Assembly (NCBI GenBank): GCA_035628135.1
Contig: DASPKM010000006.1
Location: forward strand, 310,001-374,000
DNA: 64,000 nucleotides
Direction: 5' to 3'
DNA from: DASPKM01 sp035628135
Lineage (GTDB): Bacteria > Bacteroidota > Bacteroidia > Chitinophagales > Chitinophagaceae
Below the pieces are notes generated by a model. The model saw only the letters and a program-made list of their open reading frames with translations, had not been told where the DNA came from and searched no databases. Positions 26,762 through 35,452 of this stretch are shown here, piece after piece. Within the stretch, counting starts at the first letter, position 1, and the number at the start of each line of letters is the position of its first letter. Made by a program: the position numbers and the translations under genes.

Positions 26762-27355
26762 TTGCTTCGATACTCATTGAAACATCATTGTTTGCATTCA
26801 AACGGGTATGATATAACATTATGGGAGTCCTTTTTAAGCGGGGACCAGGCCGCCTTCGGGCAGCTTTTCAGAAATAATTATCCTCACCTGTTCCAGTATG
26901 GTAATAAGATCTGCCGCAACCAGCCCGTACTGGAAGACACTATCCAGGAGCTTTTTCTGGAAATATGGAAAAACCGCAACCCCGTTCCTTCGGTGTCGGT
27001 AAAGGCTTATCTATTAAAAGCGTTGAAATATAAATTGCTGAAAGAAATGGCACGCAACAGCACTACCAGCTTTCGCGATGATCTTAGCGAAGACGGTGCT
27101 TTTGAACTGGGGCACGAAGCTTTTTTAGTGGCAAAGCAGGAAGACGAAGAAAAAACGAAGAAGGTGTTGCAATCGCTTCAACAATTATCTCATCGCCAGA
27201 AAGAGATCATCTATCTTAAATTTTACCAGAACCTCAGCTACGATGAAGTAAGTGATATCATGAATATCAATTACCAGGCCGCGCGGAACTTATTGTACCA
27301 GGCTATAAAGGCGTTGAAGCGTATTATGTTACTGATGGTGATCATAGGGCAGTAG
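26762..27355 (+). CDS. ECF sigma factor of the SusCD locus, no ATG start
   Basis: A sigma-70 family protein of up to 197 residues. Region 2 is seen in GDQAAFGQLFRNNYPHLFQY and PVLEDTIQELFLEIW, and region 4 in LSHRQKEIIYLKFYQNLSYD and DIMNINYQAARNLLYQAIKA. No in-frame ATG exists before the conserved start of the domain. The possible starts are TTG at 26762, 26777 or 26792; the ATG at 26808 is out of frame. A weak non-AUG start would keep levels of this sigma factor low. It is divergent from fecR and, once released, should activate the susC operon. Confidence 0.88.
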   Translation: MLRYSLKHHCLHSNGYDITLWESFLSGDQAAFGQLFRNNYPHLFQYGNKICRNQPVLEDTIQELFLEIWKNRNPVPSVSVKAYLLKALKYKLLKEMARNSTTSFRDDLSEDGAFELGHEAFLVAKQEDEEKTKKVLQSLQQLSHRQKEIIYLKFYQNLSYDEVSDIMNINYQAARNLLYQAIKALKRIMLLMVIIGQ

Positions 27356-27435
27356 ACCACCCGCAAAAACCCGCAAATTTTTTCTTTCATTACGAATTCT
27401 GCTTTTCAGGCACTAGATATCAAGAAATAAAGTGT

Positions 27436-29409
27436 ATGAAAAGCAATTTGATGTTTAAATTCGTGCCGCCTTTAAAATGCCGTTCCATGAGCATGGTCGA
27501 CTCGTTTGAAAAGATTCCCGTCAACATTTTTCCCGATATTAAACAAGGTTCGCGTTATGTGGCCAGGGAAATTGCTTCCCTCATTCGTCACAAGCAATCC
27601 CGCAACGAGCCCTGCGTGCTGGGCCTTGCCACCGGTTCCACCCCCAAAACACTCTATGCGGAGCTGGCACGCATGCACCGCGAAGAAGGACTGAGCTTTA
27701 AGAATGTAATTGCTTTCAATCTCGATGAATATTATCCAATCGATAAGGACGCCTTACAGAGCTACGACCGGTTTATGAAGGTGAACTTGTTCAATCATAT
27801 CGACATTGACCCGGCCAATTGCCATATTCCCAATGGAGAGCTGCCCAAGGATGAGATCAAGCAACATTGCATGGAATACGAGCAAATGATCGAGAAAGCG
27901 GGCGGCATCGACCTGCAGATACTCGGCATCGGTAACAACGGGCATATCGGCTTTAATGAACCAGGGTCCAGCATTCATTCAAAGACCAGGATGGTGCCAT
28001 TGGAAAACAATACCAGGCTGGCCAATTCATACGAGTTCCAGCATATTTCGCAGGTGCCTCGGCTGGCTGTTACTATGGGCATTTCCACCATTTTGAAGGC
28101 CAAAAAGATCATCCTGATGGCATGGGGACTGCACAAGGCGCCCGTGGTGCAGAAGTCCGTTGAGGGCAACGTATCTGAACAAATACCCGCCAGCCTGCTG
28201 CAACAGCATTCAGATTGTTTATTTGTGCTGGACGAGCAGGGCGCTTCTGAACTTACACGCATTAAAAGCCCCTGGCTTACCGGTGAAATATCCTGGACGC
28301 CGGCCATGACCAAGCGCGCCGTAGTGAACATGGCATTGAAGCTCGGCAAGCCCGTACTTTCGCTCACCAATAATGATTACAACGAATCAGGCCTGAGCGA
28401 GCTGCTGGTAGAAAAAGGCGATGCTTATGAAATTAACCTGGAAGTATATTATCTGCTGCGCGATAGCATTACCGGATGGCCGGGGGGCAAACCCAATTCT
28501 ACCATGCCAAACCATCCGGAGCGTTCCATTCCGTATCCCAAGCGCGTAATGATCTTCTCCCCTCACCCGGATGATGACATCATCAGCATGGGCGGCACCT
28601 TCCAGCGGTTGCACGACCACGGCCACGATGTGCACGTGGCTTATCAAACTTCGGGCAATATTGCGGTAACCGATGAATTTGTTACGCGTTTCCTTGATTT
28701 TGCCGTCGGCTTCGAAGAAATATCGGGCATAGATACCCGAAAAAGCAGCAAGATATTGGCCGATGCAAAAGTCTTTCTGCAGAATAAAAAATCAAACCAG
28801 GTAGACACGCCTGAGATCCGCGCCATCAAAGGTTTGATAAGGAGGTGCGAAGCAAAGGCCACCTGCAGGTATGTAGGCATCAAAGACGAGAACAGCCACT
28901 TCCTGAACCTTCCCTTCTACGAAACCGGCGCCATCGAAAAAAAACCAATGGGTGAAGAAGACATCGCCATTACCATTGAACTATTGCGTACAATAAAACC
29001 GCACCAGGTGTATTGCGCCGGCGACCTGGCCGACCCGCATGGAACACACAAGGTTTGCCTCGACATTGTTTTCGAATCACTCAGGCGCATCAGGAATTCC
29101 GGGGATGAATGGGTGAAAGACTGCTGGGTATGGCTTTACAAAGGCGCCTGGCAGGAATGGAACATTGAAGAAATAGAAATGGCCATTCCCATGAGTCCGG
29201 ACCAGGTATTGAAAAAACGCTTTGGCATTTTTATACATCAGTCGCAAAAAGACATGGTACCATTCCAGGGTACCGATACCCGTGAGTTCTGGCAGCGCGC
29301 CGAGGACCGCAATGCGGAGACAGCCAAGCAATATGCTAAGTTGGGATTAACGCAGTATGCGGCAATGGAAGCGTTTGTGAGATGGAAGGGGTTGGAGGCT
29401 ACGCCCTAA
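27436..29409 (+). CDS. nagB: Glucosamine-6-phosphate deaminase fused to PIG-L/LmbE-type deacetylase domain
   Basis: A 657-residue two-domain protein. Residues about 25-300 are a NagB-type isomerase/deaminase (GLATGSTPKTLYAEL, FNLDEYYPID with Asp97, GIGNNGHIGFNEPGSS with His170 and Glu175). Residues about 368-640 are a PIG-L/LmbE-type zinc-dependent deacetylase-like domain with SPHPDDDI (376-382) and the second ligand cluster DPHGTH (533-538). NagB converts glucosamine-6-P to fructose-6-P and ammonia; the second domain could remove the acetyl group from a GlcNAc derivative, so one polypeptide may do both steps (inference). The residue between GIGN and GH is Asn where E. coli NagB has Asp141; this position varies in the family. 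It follows the ECF sigma gene by 80 bases. A second start at Met18 or Met20 is possible. Confidence 0.9.
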   Translation: MKSNLMFKFVPPLKCRSMSMVDSFEKIPVNIFPDIKQGSRYVAREIASLIRHKQSRNEPCVLGLATGSTPKTLYAELARMHREEGLSFKNVIAFNLDEYYPIDKDALQSYDRFMKVNLFNHIDIDPANCHIPNGELPKDEIKQHCMEYEQMIEKAGGIDLQILGIGNNGHIGFNEPGSSIHSKTRMVPLENNTRLANSYEFQHISQVPRLAVTMGISTILKAKKIILMAWGLHKAPVVQKSVEGNVSEQIPASLLQQHSDCLFVLDEQGASELTRIKSPWLTGEISWTPAMTKRAVVNMALKLGKPVLSLTNNDYNESGLSELLVEKGDAYEINLEVYYLLRDSITGWPGGKPNSTMPNHPERSIPYPKRVMIFSPHPDDDIISMGGTFQRLHDHGHDVHVAYQTSGNIAVTDEFVTRFLDFAVGFEEISGIDTRKSSKILADAKVFLQNKKSNQVDTPEIRAIKGLIRRCEAKATCRYVGIKDENSHFLNLPFYETGAIEKKPMGEEDIAITIELLRTIKPHQVYCAGDLADPHGTHKVCLDIVFESLRRIRNSGDEWVKDCWVWLYKGAWQEWNIEEIEMAIPMSPDQVLKKRFGIFIHQSQKDMVPFQGTDTREFWQRAEDRNAETAKQYAKLGLTQYAAMEAFVRWKGLEATP

Positions 29410-29433
29410 ACATGCGCAAGCAAGAATGCTGCA

Positions 29434-30462
29434 TCAATTCTTATCCCTCACGCACCTAAACCCGGTATGCTCCAAACCTGTGTCCGGCGAAGTCTTCATC
29501 CTCGCAGAAGCCCTATACCCTTTACAGTAAGAAGCATTGCACATAAAAGAACCACCACGCACCACTTTCATTTGTGCATCGTTGCCATACCAATCGCTGC
29601 ACCACTCCCACACATTGCCGGCCATATCGAACAAACCATAGCCATTGGCAGCAAATGAACGCACGGGCGCTGATCGGTAAAATCCATCCGAGTTTTTATT
29701 ATGATGGGGAAATTCGCCCTGCCAGATATTAGCCTTAGGCTTTCCCGCCTCAGGATCTTCATTTCCCCATGGATATTTTTGATGCCGCTTTCCTCCCCTC
29801 GCGGCAAATTCCCATTCTGCTTCCGTTGGCAAGCGCTTGCCCGCCCATTTGCAGTAAGCCGTTGCATCGTACCAGGAAATATGCACTACGGGATGATCGT
29901 CCTTTCCTTCAATATTACTTCCGGGGCCCTGTGGATGTTTCCAGTTGGCGCCGTGCCTCCAACTCCACCATTTCGAAACATCGTGCAAGGGAACAGCGTG
30001 AGCAGGCGGAGTAAATACTAAAGAAGCGGCCTTCAATGCGCTGTCCGCAGGTTTTGGAGTTCCGGCAGGCAACTGCTTTTTCATTTCATCCCAATCCACG
30101 TCTTTTTCAGCAGTGGTAATGTATCCTGTTGCTTCCACGAATTTCCTGAACTGCGCATTGGTAACTTCAGTGGCATCCATCCAAAAACCGGCGACCTTCA
30201 TTTTCCTGTTCGGGTATTCATCGGGGTTACCTTCATTATCTGGAGCGCCCATTGTCAACTCACCGCCTTCGATCCATACCATATCGTCAGCAGATGATCG
30301 GGAAGCGGTAATGGTGGACGTATCGGCAACAACGGCAAAACGCGCAGGCATGGAATCAGCGCAGGATACGACGCTATCTTTCGTCGATGCATGGTGTGCC
30401 GACCGTTGGTTGCAGCCTGCGCCGGTAATAGCGATCAGTATAATAATTTCAATCTTCCTCAT
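29434..30462 (-). CDS. Formylglycine-generating enzyme (sulfatase maturase), lipoprotein
   Basis: A 342-residue FGE/SUMF1-type enzyme that oxidises the active-site Cys of sulfatases to formylglycine. The two catalytic cysteines align with human FGE Cys336/Cys341: RGGSFMCNASYCKGYR places them at Cys308 and Cys313. Other family segments are WIEGGELTMG, GKRLPTEAEWEFAARGG, YPWGNE and DMAGNVWEWCSDWY. The N terminus is lipoprotein-like (ITGAGC, Cys17), placing it in the periplasm or outer membrane, where it would act on an exported sulfatase. It starts 3 bases after the sulfatase stop on the same strand, so enzyme and maturase are one operon. Confidence 0.93.
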   Translation of the reverse strand: MRKIEIIILIAITGAGCNQRSAHHASTKDSVVSCADSMPARFAVVADTSTITASRSSADDMVWIEGGELTMGAPDNEGNPDEYPNRKMKVAGFWMDATEVTNAQFRKFVEATGYITTAEKDVDWDEMKKQLPAGTPKPADSALKAASLVFTPPAHAVPLHDVSKWWSWRHGANWKHPQGPGSNIEGKDDHPVVHISWYDATAYCKWAGKRLPTEAEWEFAARGGKRHQKYPWGNEDPEAGKPKANIWQGEFPHHNKNSDGFYRSAPVRSFAANGYGLFDMAGNVWEWCSDWYGNDAQMKVVRGGSFMCNASYCKGYRASARMKTSPDTGLEHTGFRCVRDKN

Positions 30463-30465
30463 GGC

Positions 30466-31965
30466 CTAATAGCTTCCCCTATATAGATTATCGCCGCGGT
30501 TATTGATGGTTTTCTTCAATGGTATCTGCAGGCCATTGGTCTCCTGCAGCCATTTGAACAATTCGTCTTTCAGGGCCAGCCCGATTTGCCTGTAGGCCGG
30601 GTCCCTGATCAAGTTGTTCATTTCATAAGGATCGTTCTGAAGATCGAAGAGTTCATTGGTATCCCACACGCCCTGGTAATAAATATATTTATAACGATCC
30701 GACCTTGCGGCAAATGTGGTAGGTGTTTGCGGAAAAGAAGATTCCCAATAATATTCATAGAATACCTTATCCCTTTTCCAACCCGCCTGCTCACCCTGTA
30801 ACAAATTGGTGAATGAATGTCCCTGCATTTGGGAAGGCCGGGCAATATTAGCCAACTCCAAAAATGTTGGCGCGAGGTCTACGTTCATCACCACCTGCCC
30901 GATCACGGAACCGGGCTTGACCATGCCAGGAGCCCAAACCAACAAGGGCACGCGCATCGATTCCTCGTATGCGTGCCGCTTGTCTATCAGCCCGTGTTCA
31001 CCAAACGAAAAACCGTTGTCGCCCATATACACGATCATCGTGTTATTTTGCAGACCTTGTTGCTTTACCCAGGCCATAACTTTCTCAATGCTTTCATCAA
31101 CCGACTGCAAGGTTTCCAGGTAGCGATGGTAAAAATCATCAAAGGGAATGGCCCCGTGGTACATGTAGTCAACGCCGTGCCAGCTATACCGCTGCTTGCG
31201 CACCCATTGTGGTATGCCTGCATAGTTTACCTTGGTAGTTGGCGGTGTAACAACACCGAACAATTTACTGCTGTCCGTAGCCGTTAGATACATGGATGGA
31301 GGACATACCACCGGCAACTTAGCATATTTGCCTTCATGTCGTTTTACAGGTTGAAACTCTGCATGCACGCCCTTGTGTGACAAATAAACAAAGAATGGCT
31401 TGTTCTTATCGCGCTTGTTCAACCAGTCGATAGCATGTTCCGTGAGCAGGTCTGTAATGTAACTGCCTTCAGGCTGTTGTATCCTCTTTCCGTTGATGTT
31501 GAACGTGGGCGTATAATATACTCCCTGTCCCTGGAAGCTCAGCCAGTAATCGAATCCGGGTTGCGGGCTATCGTCTGTATTGCCCATGTGCCATTTACCG
31601 AGGAAGGCCGTTTGATAACCGCTCTGCTGCATGTACTGTGGAAAGAACCTGAGGTTGGCCGGCAAGGGCGCATCATTGTCCACTACGGTATGCGTGTGCG
31701 CATACTGCCCGGTAAGTATCGAAGCGCGGCTGGGCGAACACAAAGCGGTAGATACAAATGCATTTTTTATGTGTGCGCCTTCACTGGCCATTTTGTCCAT
31801 GCCGGGCGTTTGCAACCCTTTGATCTTATTCATAAACCCCATGGCATCATAGCGGTGATCATCGGCAAGAATAAAAATGATGTTCATAGGTTTTTTGCCA
31901 GCTTGTGCGAACGCGGCAGCGCACAATACGGCCGATGCAATAATGATGGAAAGGGTCTGCTTCAT
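30466..31965 (-). CDS. Cys-type sulfatase, exported
   Basis: A 499-residue sulfatase with a signal peptide (MKQTLSIIIASAVLCAAAFA). The activation motif is CSPSR with Cys76 in ALCSPSRASILTGQYAH, the form modified by FGE. Metal- and sulfate-binding segments are NIIFILADDHRYDAMG, WHMG, HKGVHAEF and VYMGDNGFSFGEHGLIDKRH. The overall sequence resembles arylsulfatases of the S1 family acting on sulfated glycans. The FGE gene follows by 3 bases. With nearby amino-sugar enzymes this suggests desulfation of a host or algal glycan, but the substrate subfamily cannot be read from sequence by eye. Confidence 0.95.
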   Translation of the reverse strand: MKQTLSIIIASAVLCAAAFAQAGKKPMNIIFILADDHRYDAMGFMNKIKGLQTPGMDKMASEGAHIKNAFVSTALCSPSRASILTGQYAHTHTVVDNDAPLPANLRFFPQYMQQSGYQTAFLGKWHMGNTDDSPQPGFDYWLSFQGQGVYYTPTFNINGKRIQQPEGSYITDLLTEHAIDWLNKRDKNKPFFVYLSHKGVHAEFQPVKRHEGKYAKLPVVCPPSMYLTATDSSKLFGVVTPPTTKVNYAGIPQWVRKQRYSWHGVDYMYHGAIPFDDFYHRYLETLQSVDESIEKVMAWVKQQGLQNNTMIVYMGDNGFSFGEHGLIDKRHAYEESMRVPLLVWAPGMVKPGSVIGQVVMNVDLAPTFLELANIARPSQMQGHSFTNLLQGEQAGWKRDKVFYEYYWESSFPQTPTTFAARSDRYKYIYYQGVWDTNELFDLQNDPYEMNNLIRDPAYRQIGLALKDELFKWLQETNGLQIPLKKTINNRGDNLYRGSY

Positions 31966-31992
31966 ACAAAATGGAATGCAGCCTCAATATAG

Positions 31993-32799
31993 TCAAAAAA
32001 GCGCCTGTTGAAGCGTGCCGTCGTCATTGCCCAGCGGCGGCAGGTTTGCAAACTCATAAGATTCATATTTATTTCTGCCATCCTTGCGCGGCGTTTTTCC
32101 CCGTATGCTGTACACGGTGTGGTATTGAAGCGAGTCCGATGGCGTTTCGTATGCGAGGATATTTTTCATTTCATCATCGCGGAGGCCTGGCTTCAGCCAC
32201 TCCAGCTCTGTTTGCTTTGGCAGGAACAGCGGCATACGATAGGCATTGTCGCCGCTGTTGTGGATGTTGCGCATTACTTCGTTGCCCCAACGCGTGACCA
32301 TTGCAAACATGCCCCGCATTTCACCGGTTTCAGGATCGGAAGGCATCCTGTTATTATAAAAATATAAACCTGGAATGCAAAACAGTGGCCGGTCTTTCAG
32401 TTGCACGAGGTACGGCACTTTGTTTTTCCAGCCTTTTATTTCGCGGTGTTCATAAATGCCCATTACGGGAATGAGGCACCTGTTTTTCCTGATGCGGTAC
32501 CAGAATGAGCGTTTATCGTCGAGGATTTTTTCACTTCTTGCATTTACCATGTTCCTGCGCAGCATGTAGATCTTTTCCTGCGTGTCCATGTAGTCTGCTA
32601 TGATGCCCCATTCGAAATTTTTAAGATGGTAGCGGCCCTCATCGTCCATTATTACCACGGGATATTTTTTATGTCCTATCGCGAAAATGTGGGCGCCCGC
32701 TTCAGGATCGAAGCCGGTAACATCAGGATCGGCCACCAGGCCGGGAAAATAATCATGCAATGGCTCCAGGTCGGAATAATAAGTTATGTCGAGGCACAT
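31993..32799 (-). CDS. SOS-response-associated peptidase (SRAP/HMCES family)
   Basis: A 268-residue SRAP protein, which shields abasic sites in single-stranded DNA by a thiazolidine link from its N-terminal cysteine. Cys2 (MCLD), the active-site Asn86 (NARSE) and Glu117 (GIYEHRE) are present. The conserved His normally lies close to the RMP motif; here His180 is separated by an insertion (NIHNSGDNAYRMPLFL), a variant seen in Bacteroidota-type proteins. Met1 must be removed for activity. It lies 5 bases downstream of a conserved hypothetical gene, and a perfect 8+8 inverted repeat upstream of that gene could be the operator for both. Confidence 0.93.
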   Translation of the reverse strand: MCLDITYYSDLEPLHDYFPGLVADPDVTGFDPEAGAHIFAIGHKKYPVVIMDDEGRYHLKNFEWGIIADYMDTQEKIYMLRRNMVNARSEKILDDKRSFWYRIRKNRCLIPVMGIYEHREIKGWKNKVPYLVQLKDRPLFCIPGLYFYNNRMPSDPETGEMRGMFAMVTRWGNEVMRNIHNSGDNAYRMPLFLPKQTELEWLKPGLRDDEMKNILAYETPSDSLQYHTVYSIRGKTPRKDGRNKYESYEFANLPPLGNDDGTLQQALF

Positions 32800-32804
32800 G
32801 CTTG

Positions 32805-33326
32805 CTATTTTTCAATTTCGTCGAAGGGAATGATCTCTTGCTCATTTTCGAAGCTCAATTTAAGCAAAAGCTCACCCCATTCCTCGCACAACCCTACGTG
32901 GATGGAATTACGGCCGCGTTGCGTCCACCATCTTGGATGGCGGCTAAGTATATACCTTCTGATCTTAAAATCATATTCATTCGAAGGGTTCCAGTGCGGT
33001 ACTTCCTTGCCTGCATAATATATTCTGTAACCTGCCGGCTGCGAAGCCGCCACCTGCAGCTTTGCAAAGTGCGCAGGATTGCTGGCATCGTACAGGTAAG
33101 CATAGGCATCGTGCGCAATGAATGCCATGTGTGTCAGGGCCTGTTCTCTTTCCGTTGCGGCGTAGGCCCTTAACAGGAAGGAAGCTTTTAACCCGGGAGA
33201 GAAACCGCGCAGGAATGATTGCCGCACAAAATACCGTTTCCCCCGCCAGACCCTGTTATTTAAAATGGATTCAGTGAGCAGCGGGAAAGGATTATACATA
33301 TCAGCCTGTTCAGGACCATTTATCAT
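32805..33326 (-). CDS. Conserved hypothetical protein upstream of SRAP gene
   Basis: A protein of 173 residues from the ATG at 33326 (MINGPEQADMYNPFPLL); a nearby ATG at 33299 is also possible, and a longer frame to 33434 runs through the promoter and is unlikely. It is rich in aromatic and basic residues (WRGKRYFVRQSFLRGFSPGL, ILSRHPRWWTQRGRNSIHVG), which would suit nucleic-acid contact, but no family is recognised. It has no signal peptide or membrane segment. It is cotranscribed with the SRAP gene (5-base gap), so a DNA-damage role is a reasonable guess only. Confidence 0.7.
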   Translation of the reverse strand: MINGPEQADMYNPFPLLTESILNNRVWRGKRYFVRQSFLRGFSPGLKASFLLRAYAATEREQALTHMAFIAHDAYAYLYDASNPAHFAKLQVAASQPAGYRIYYAGKEVPHWNPSNEYDFKIRRYILSRHPRWWTQRGRNSIHVGLCEEWGELLLKLSFENEQEIIPFDEIEK

Positions 33327-33348
33327 ACCCAAAATACTTGACCCGAAT

Positions 33349-33367
33349 ATACTAAATATTTTAGTAT
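33349..33367 (-). promoter_or_regulatory. Perfect inverted repeat upstream of the SRAP operon
   Basis: ATACTAAA (33349-33356) and TTTAGTAT (33360-33367) are perfect reverse complements with a 3-base spacer. The site is 22 bases upstream of the ATG at 33326, in the expected promoter region of the hypothetical-SRAP operon. It is too AT-rich to be a terminator and is a candidate repressor site, possibly damage-responsive (inference). Confidence 0.5.
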
Positions 33368-33579
33368 TGTAGCGTTTTTGACCCCCTTTTATTAGCGAAT
33401 ATGACTGCCCCCCACAAGCAATTTTGCTGCGCAATGCTCTTAGAAATTACAGCCTGAGGCAACAATAATTCCTGCCGGATATTAATCCAAAACCATCATT
33501 GGGAAGATGGCGCACAGGCCGGATAACAAGGCCGGTTACTTTTACGCCTTATTTAAAAATTCAAATTGTGCAGGTTTAT

Positions 33580-35433
33580 ATGAAAAAGATTTTACTCTCC
33601 TCGCTTTGCGTATTGTTTACTGTTTATTCATCCTTCGCACAAAGCATTGGCATCGGCACCGCAACGCCGGATGCTTCCGCGGCTTTGGACATTACCAATA
33701 CCAGTAAAGGATTGCTCATTCCGAGGATGAGCACCGCTGCCATCAACATCATTGCCAACCCTGCAAAGGGATTGCTGGTGTATGATTCTGTCACTAACCA
33801 ACTGATGGTTAACATGGGCACGCCCGCCGCTCCTAACTGGCAGGCAGTGGTATCTAACAATGCGTGGAGCCTGAACGGCAATGCAGGCATCAATCCGGCA
33901 ACGCAGTTCATTGGCAATTCAGACAACCAGCCTTTGCGTTTCAGGGTAAATAATATCGCGGTTGGAGAGTTGCATGGTGCAGGCAATGTATTCTGGGGAT
34001 TGCGTGCCGGGCAAGGCAATGGCACAGGCTTCAGCAATATCGGTATCGGCACCGATGCCTTAAAATCGAACAGCGTCCGTCCTAACCTGGTAGCTATCGG
34101 GGATTCTGCATTGTTCCACAATGGCATTGGTATTGCCAGCGCTAGTGATGCGGCCGCCAATACGGCGATAGGATCGAAAGCTATGTTCTCCAATACCATT
34201 GGCTCGCACAATGTTGCCGGTGGTTATAAATCGCTTTACTCCAACACCACCGGAAGCGTAAATACTGCTTATGGCAGCAGCAGCTTGTACAGCAATACGT
34301 CGGGCCGTTTCAATGTCGCGTTGGGAACATCATCGCTCTATTCCAATGCAAACGGTGATGCCAATACCGCAACGGGTTACCGCGCATTGTATTCCAACAG
34401 CGCCAGCAATAATGCCGCGTATGGATTCGAAACGCTCGTCAACAATACTACCGGGAGCAGCAATACTGCGATGGGCGTACAGGCGCTGTTTGCCAATAAT
34501 ACCGGTGGCGAAAATACAGCTATGGGCCAACAGGCTTTGTACTCCAACTCTACCGGCACATGGAATACCGCGATAGGCTACCGCGCATTGTTCTTGTCAA
34601 CCACGCCCAGTGGAAATACGGCCGTCGGACGCATGGCCTTGCATAATAACACTACCGGCAGCGGCAATACGGGTATCGGGATATATGCATTGCATGGAAA
34701 TACGATCGGCATTTCGAATGTTGCCCTGGGATCGGCATCATTGTATAGAAACACTACCGGCTCTTACAATGTAACGGTGGGTGCGAATGTGTTACCCTTT
34801 ACAACCGACGCATCGTATAATACCGCCGTTGGATACGCGGCGGGAGGCGACTGGCCGTTGGGATGGAACAATACATTCGTGGGCGCAAATTCTTATGCAC
34901 AAGGACATGGGATATTCAATGCTGTGGCCATTGGAGAATCCGCGGTTTGCACCGGCAGCAACCAGGTAAGACTTGGCAACGCTTTCACTACTTCCATCGG
35001 TGGCATGGTAGGTTACAGCAACCTTAGCGACGGACGTTTTAAAAAGAACGTACATGAAAATGTGGCCGGCCTGGAATTTATCCTGAAACTAAGGCCCGTA
35101 ACTTACCAGATGGACATTGCAGGCCTGAATGCAAAACTGTCAAAAGCAAAAAAACAAGACGAAGCCTCCGGTAAACCGATCGCCGAAAAAGAACAAATGA
35201 TCTTCTCCGGGTTCATCGCGCAGGAAGTGGAAAAAGCGGCTAGAGATGCAGGTTATGATTTCAGCGGAGTCGACAAGCCCAGGAATGAAAATGATTTGTA
35301 TGCACTCCGTTATTCGGAATTTGTCGTGCCTTTGGTGAAAGCCGTTCAGGAGCAGCAACAACTGATCGAAGCATTAAAAAAACAAAATGCCGAACTGGAA
35401 AAGCGGATCAGCCAGCTCGAAAAAAATAAATAG
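33580..35433 (+). CDS. Exported repeat protein with C-terminal S74 intramolecular chaperone
   Basis: A 617-residue protein from the ATG at 33580, where a clear signal peptide begins (MKKILLSSLCVLFTVYSSFA); the frame is open back to 33499. Residues about 150-440 hold about twelve units of roughly 24 residues of the type NTAxGxxALYxNTTGSxN, resembling left-handed YadA-like beta-roll or trimeric adhesin repeats. The C-terminal part has the S74 signature LSDGRFKKNV and LKLRPVTYQMD, followed by a coiled coil (LIEALKKQNAELEKRISQLE). S74 domains assist trimer folding and then cut themselves off before the conserved Ser. It is followed by a T9SS cargo gene 19 bases on. Confidence 0.9.
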   Translation: MKKILLSSLCVLFTVYSSFAQSIGIGTATPDASAALDITNTSKGLLIPRMSTAAINIIANPAKGLLVYDSVTNQLMVNMGTPAAPNWQAVVSNNAWSLNGNAGINPATQFIGNSDNQPLRFRVNNIAVGELHGAGNVFWGLRAGQGNGTGFSNIGIGTDALKSNSVRPNLVAIGDSALFHNGIGIASASDAAANTAIGSKAMFSNTIGSHNVAGGYKSLYSNTTGSVNTAYGSSSLYSNTSGRFNVALGTSSLYSNANGDANTATGYRALYSNSASNNAAYGFETLVNNTTGSSNTAMGVQALFANNTGGENTAMGQQALYSNSTGTWNTAIGYRALFLSTTPSGNTAVGRMALHNNTTGSGNTGIGIYALHGNTIGISNVALGSASLYRNTTGSYNVTVGANVLPFTTDASYNTAVGYAAGGDWPLGWNNTFVGANSYAQGHGIFNAVAIGESAVCTGSNQVRLGNAFTTSIGGMVGYSNLSDGRFKKNVHENVAGLEFILKLRPVTYQMDIAGLNAKLSKAKKQDEASGKPIAEKEQMIFSGFIAQEVEKAARDAGYDFSGVDKPRNENDLYALRYSEFVVPLVKAVQEQQQLIEALKKQNAELEKRISQLEKNK

Positions 35434-35452
35434 TTACCGGCAAGTACGTTGT

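Noticed and set aside
27436..29409. Inactive NagB because of Asn in place of E. coli Asp141
   Set aside because: This position is variable in NagB proteins, and the other active-site residues (Asp97, His170, Glu175) are present.
33580..35433. Prophage tail fibre gene
   Set aside because: S74 and beta-roll repeats occur in phage fibres, but there is a signal peptide, a T9SS neighbour and no phage gene in the window.
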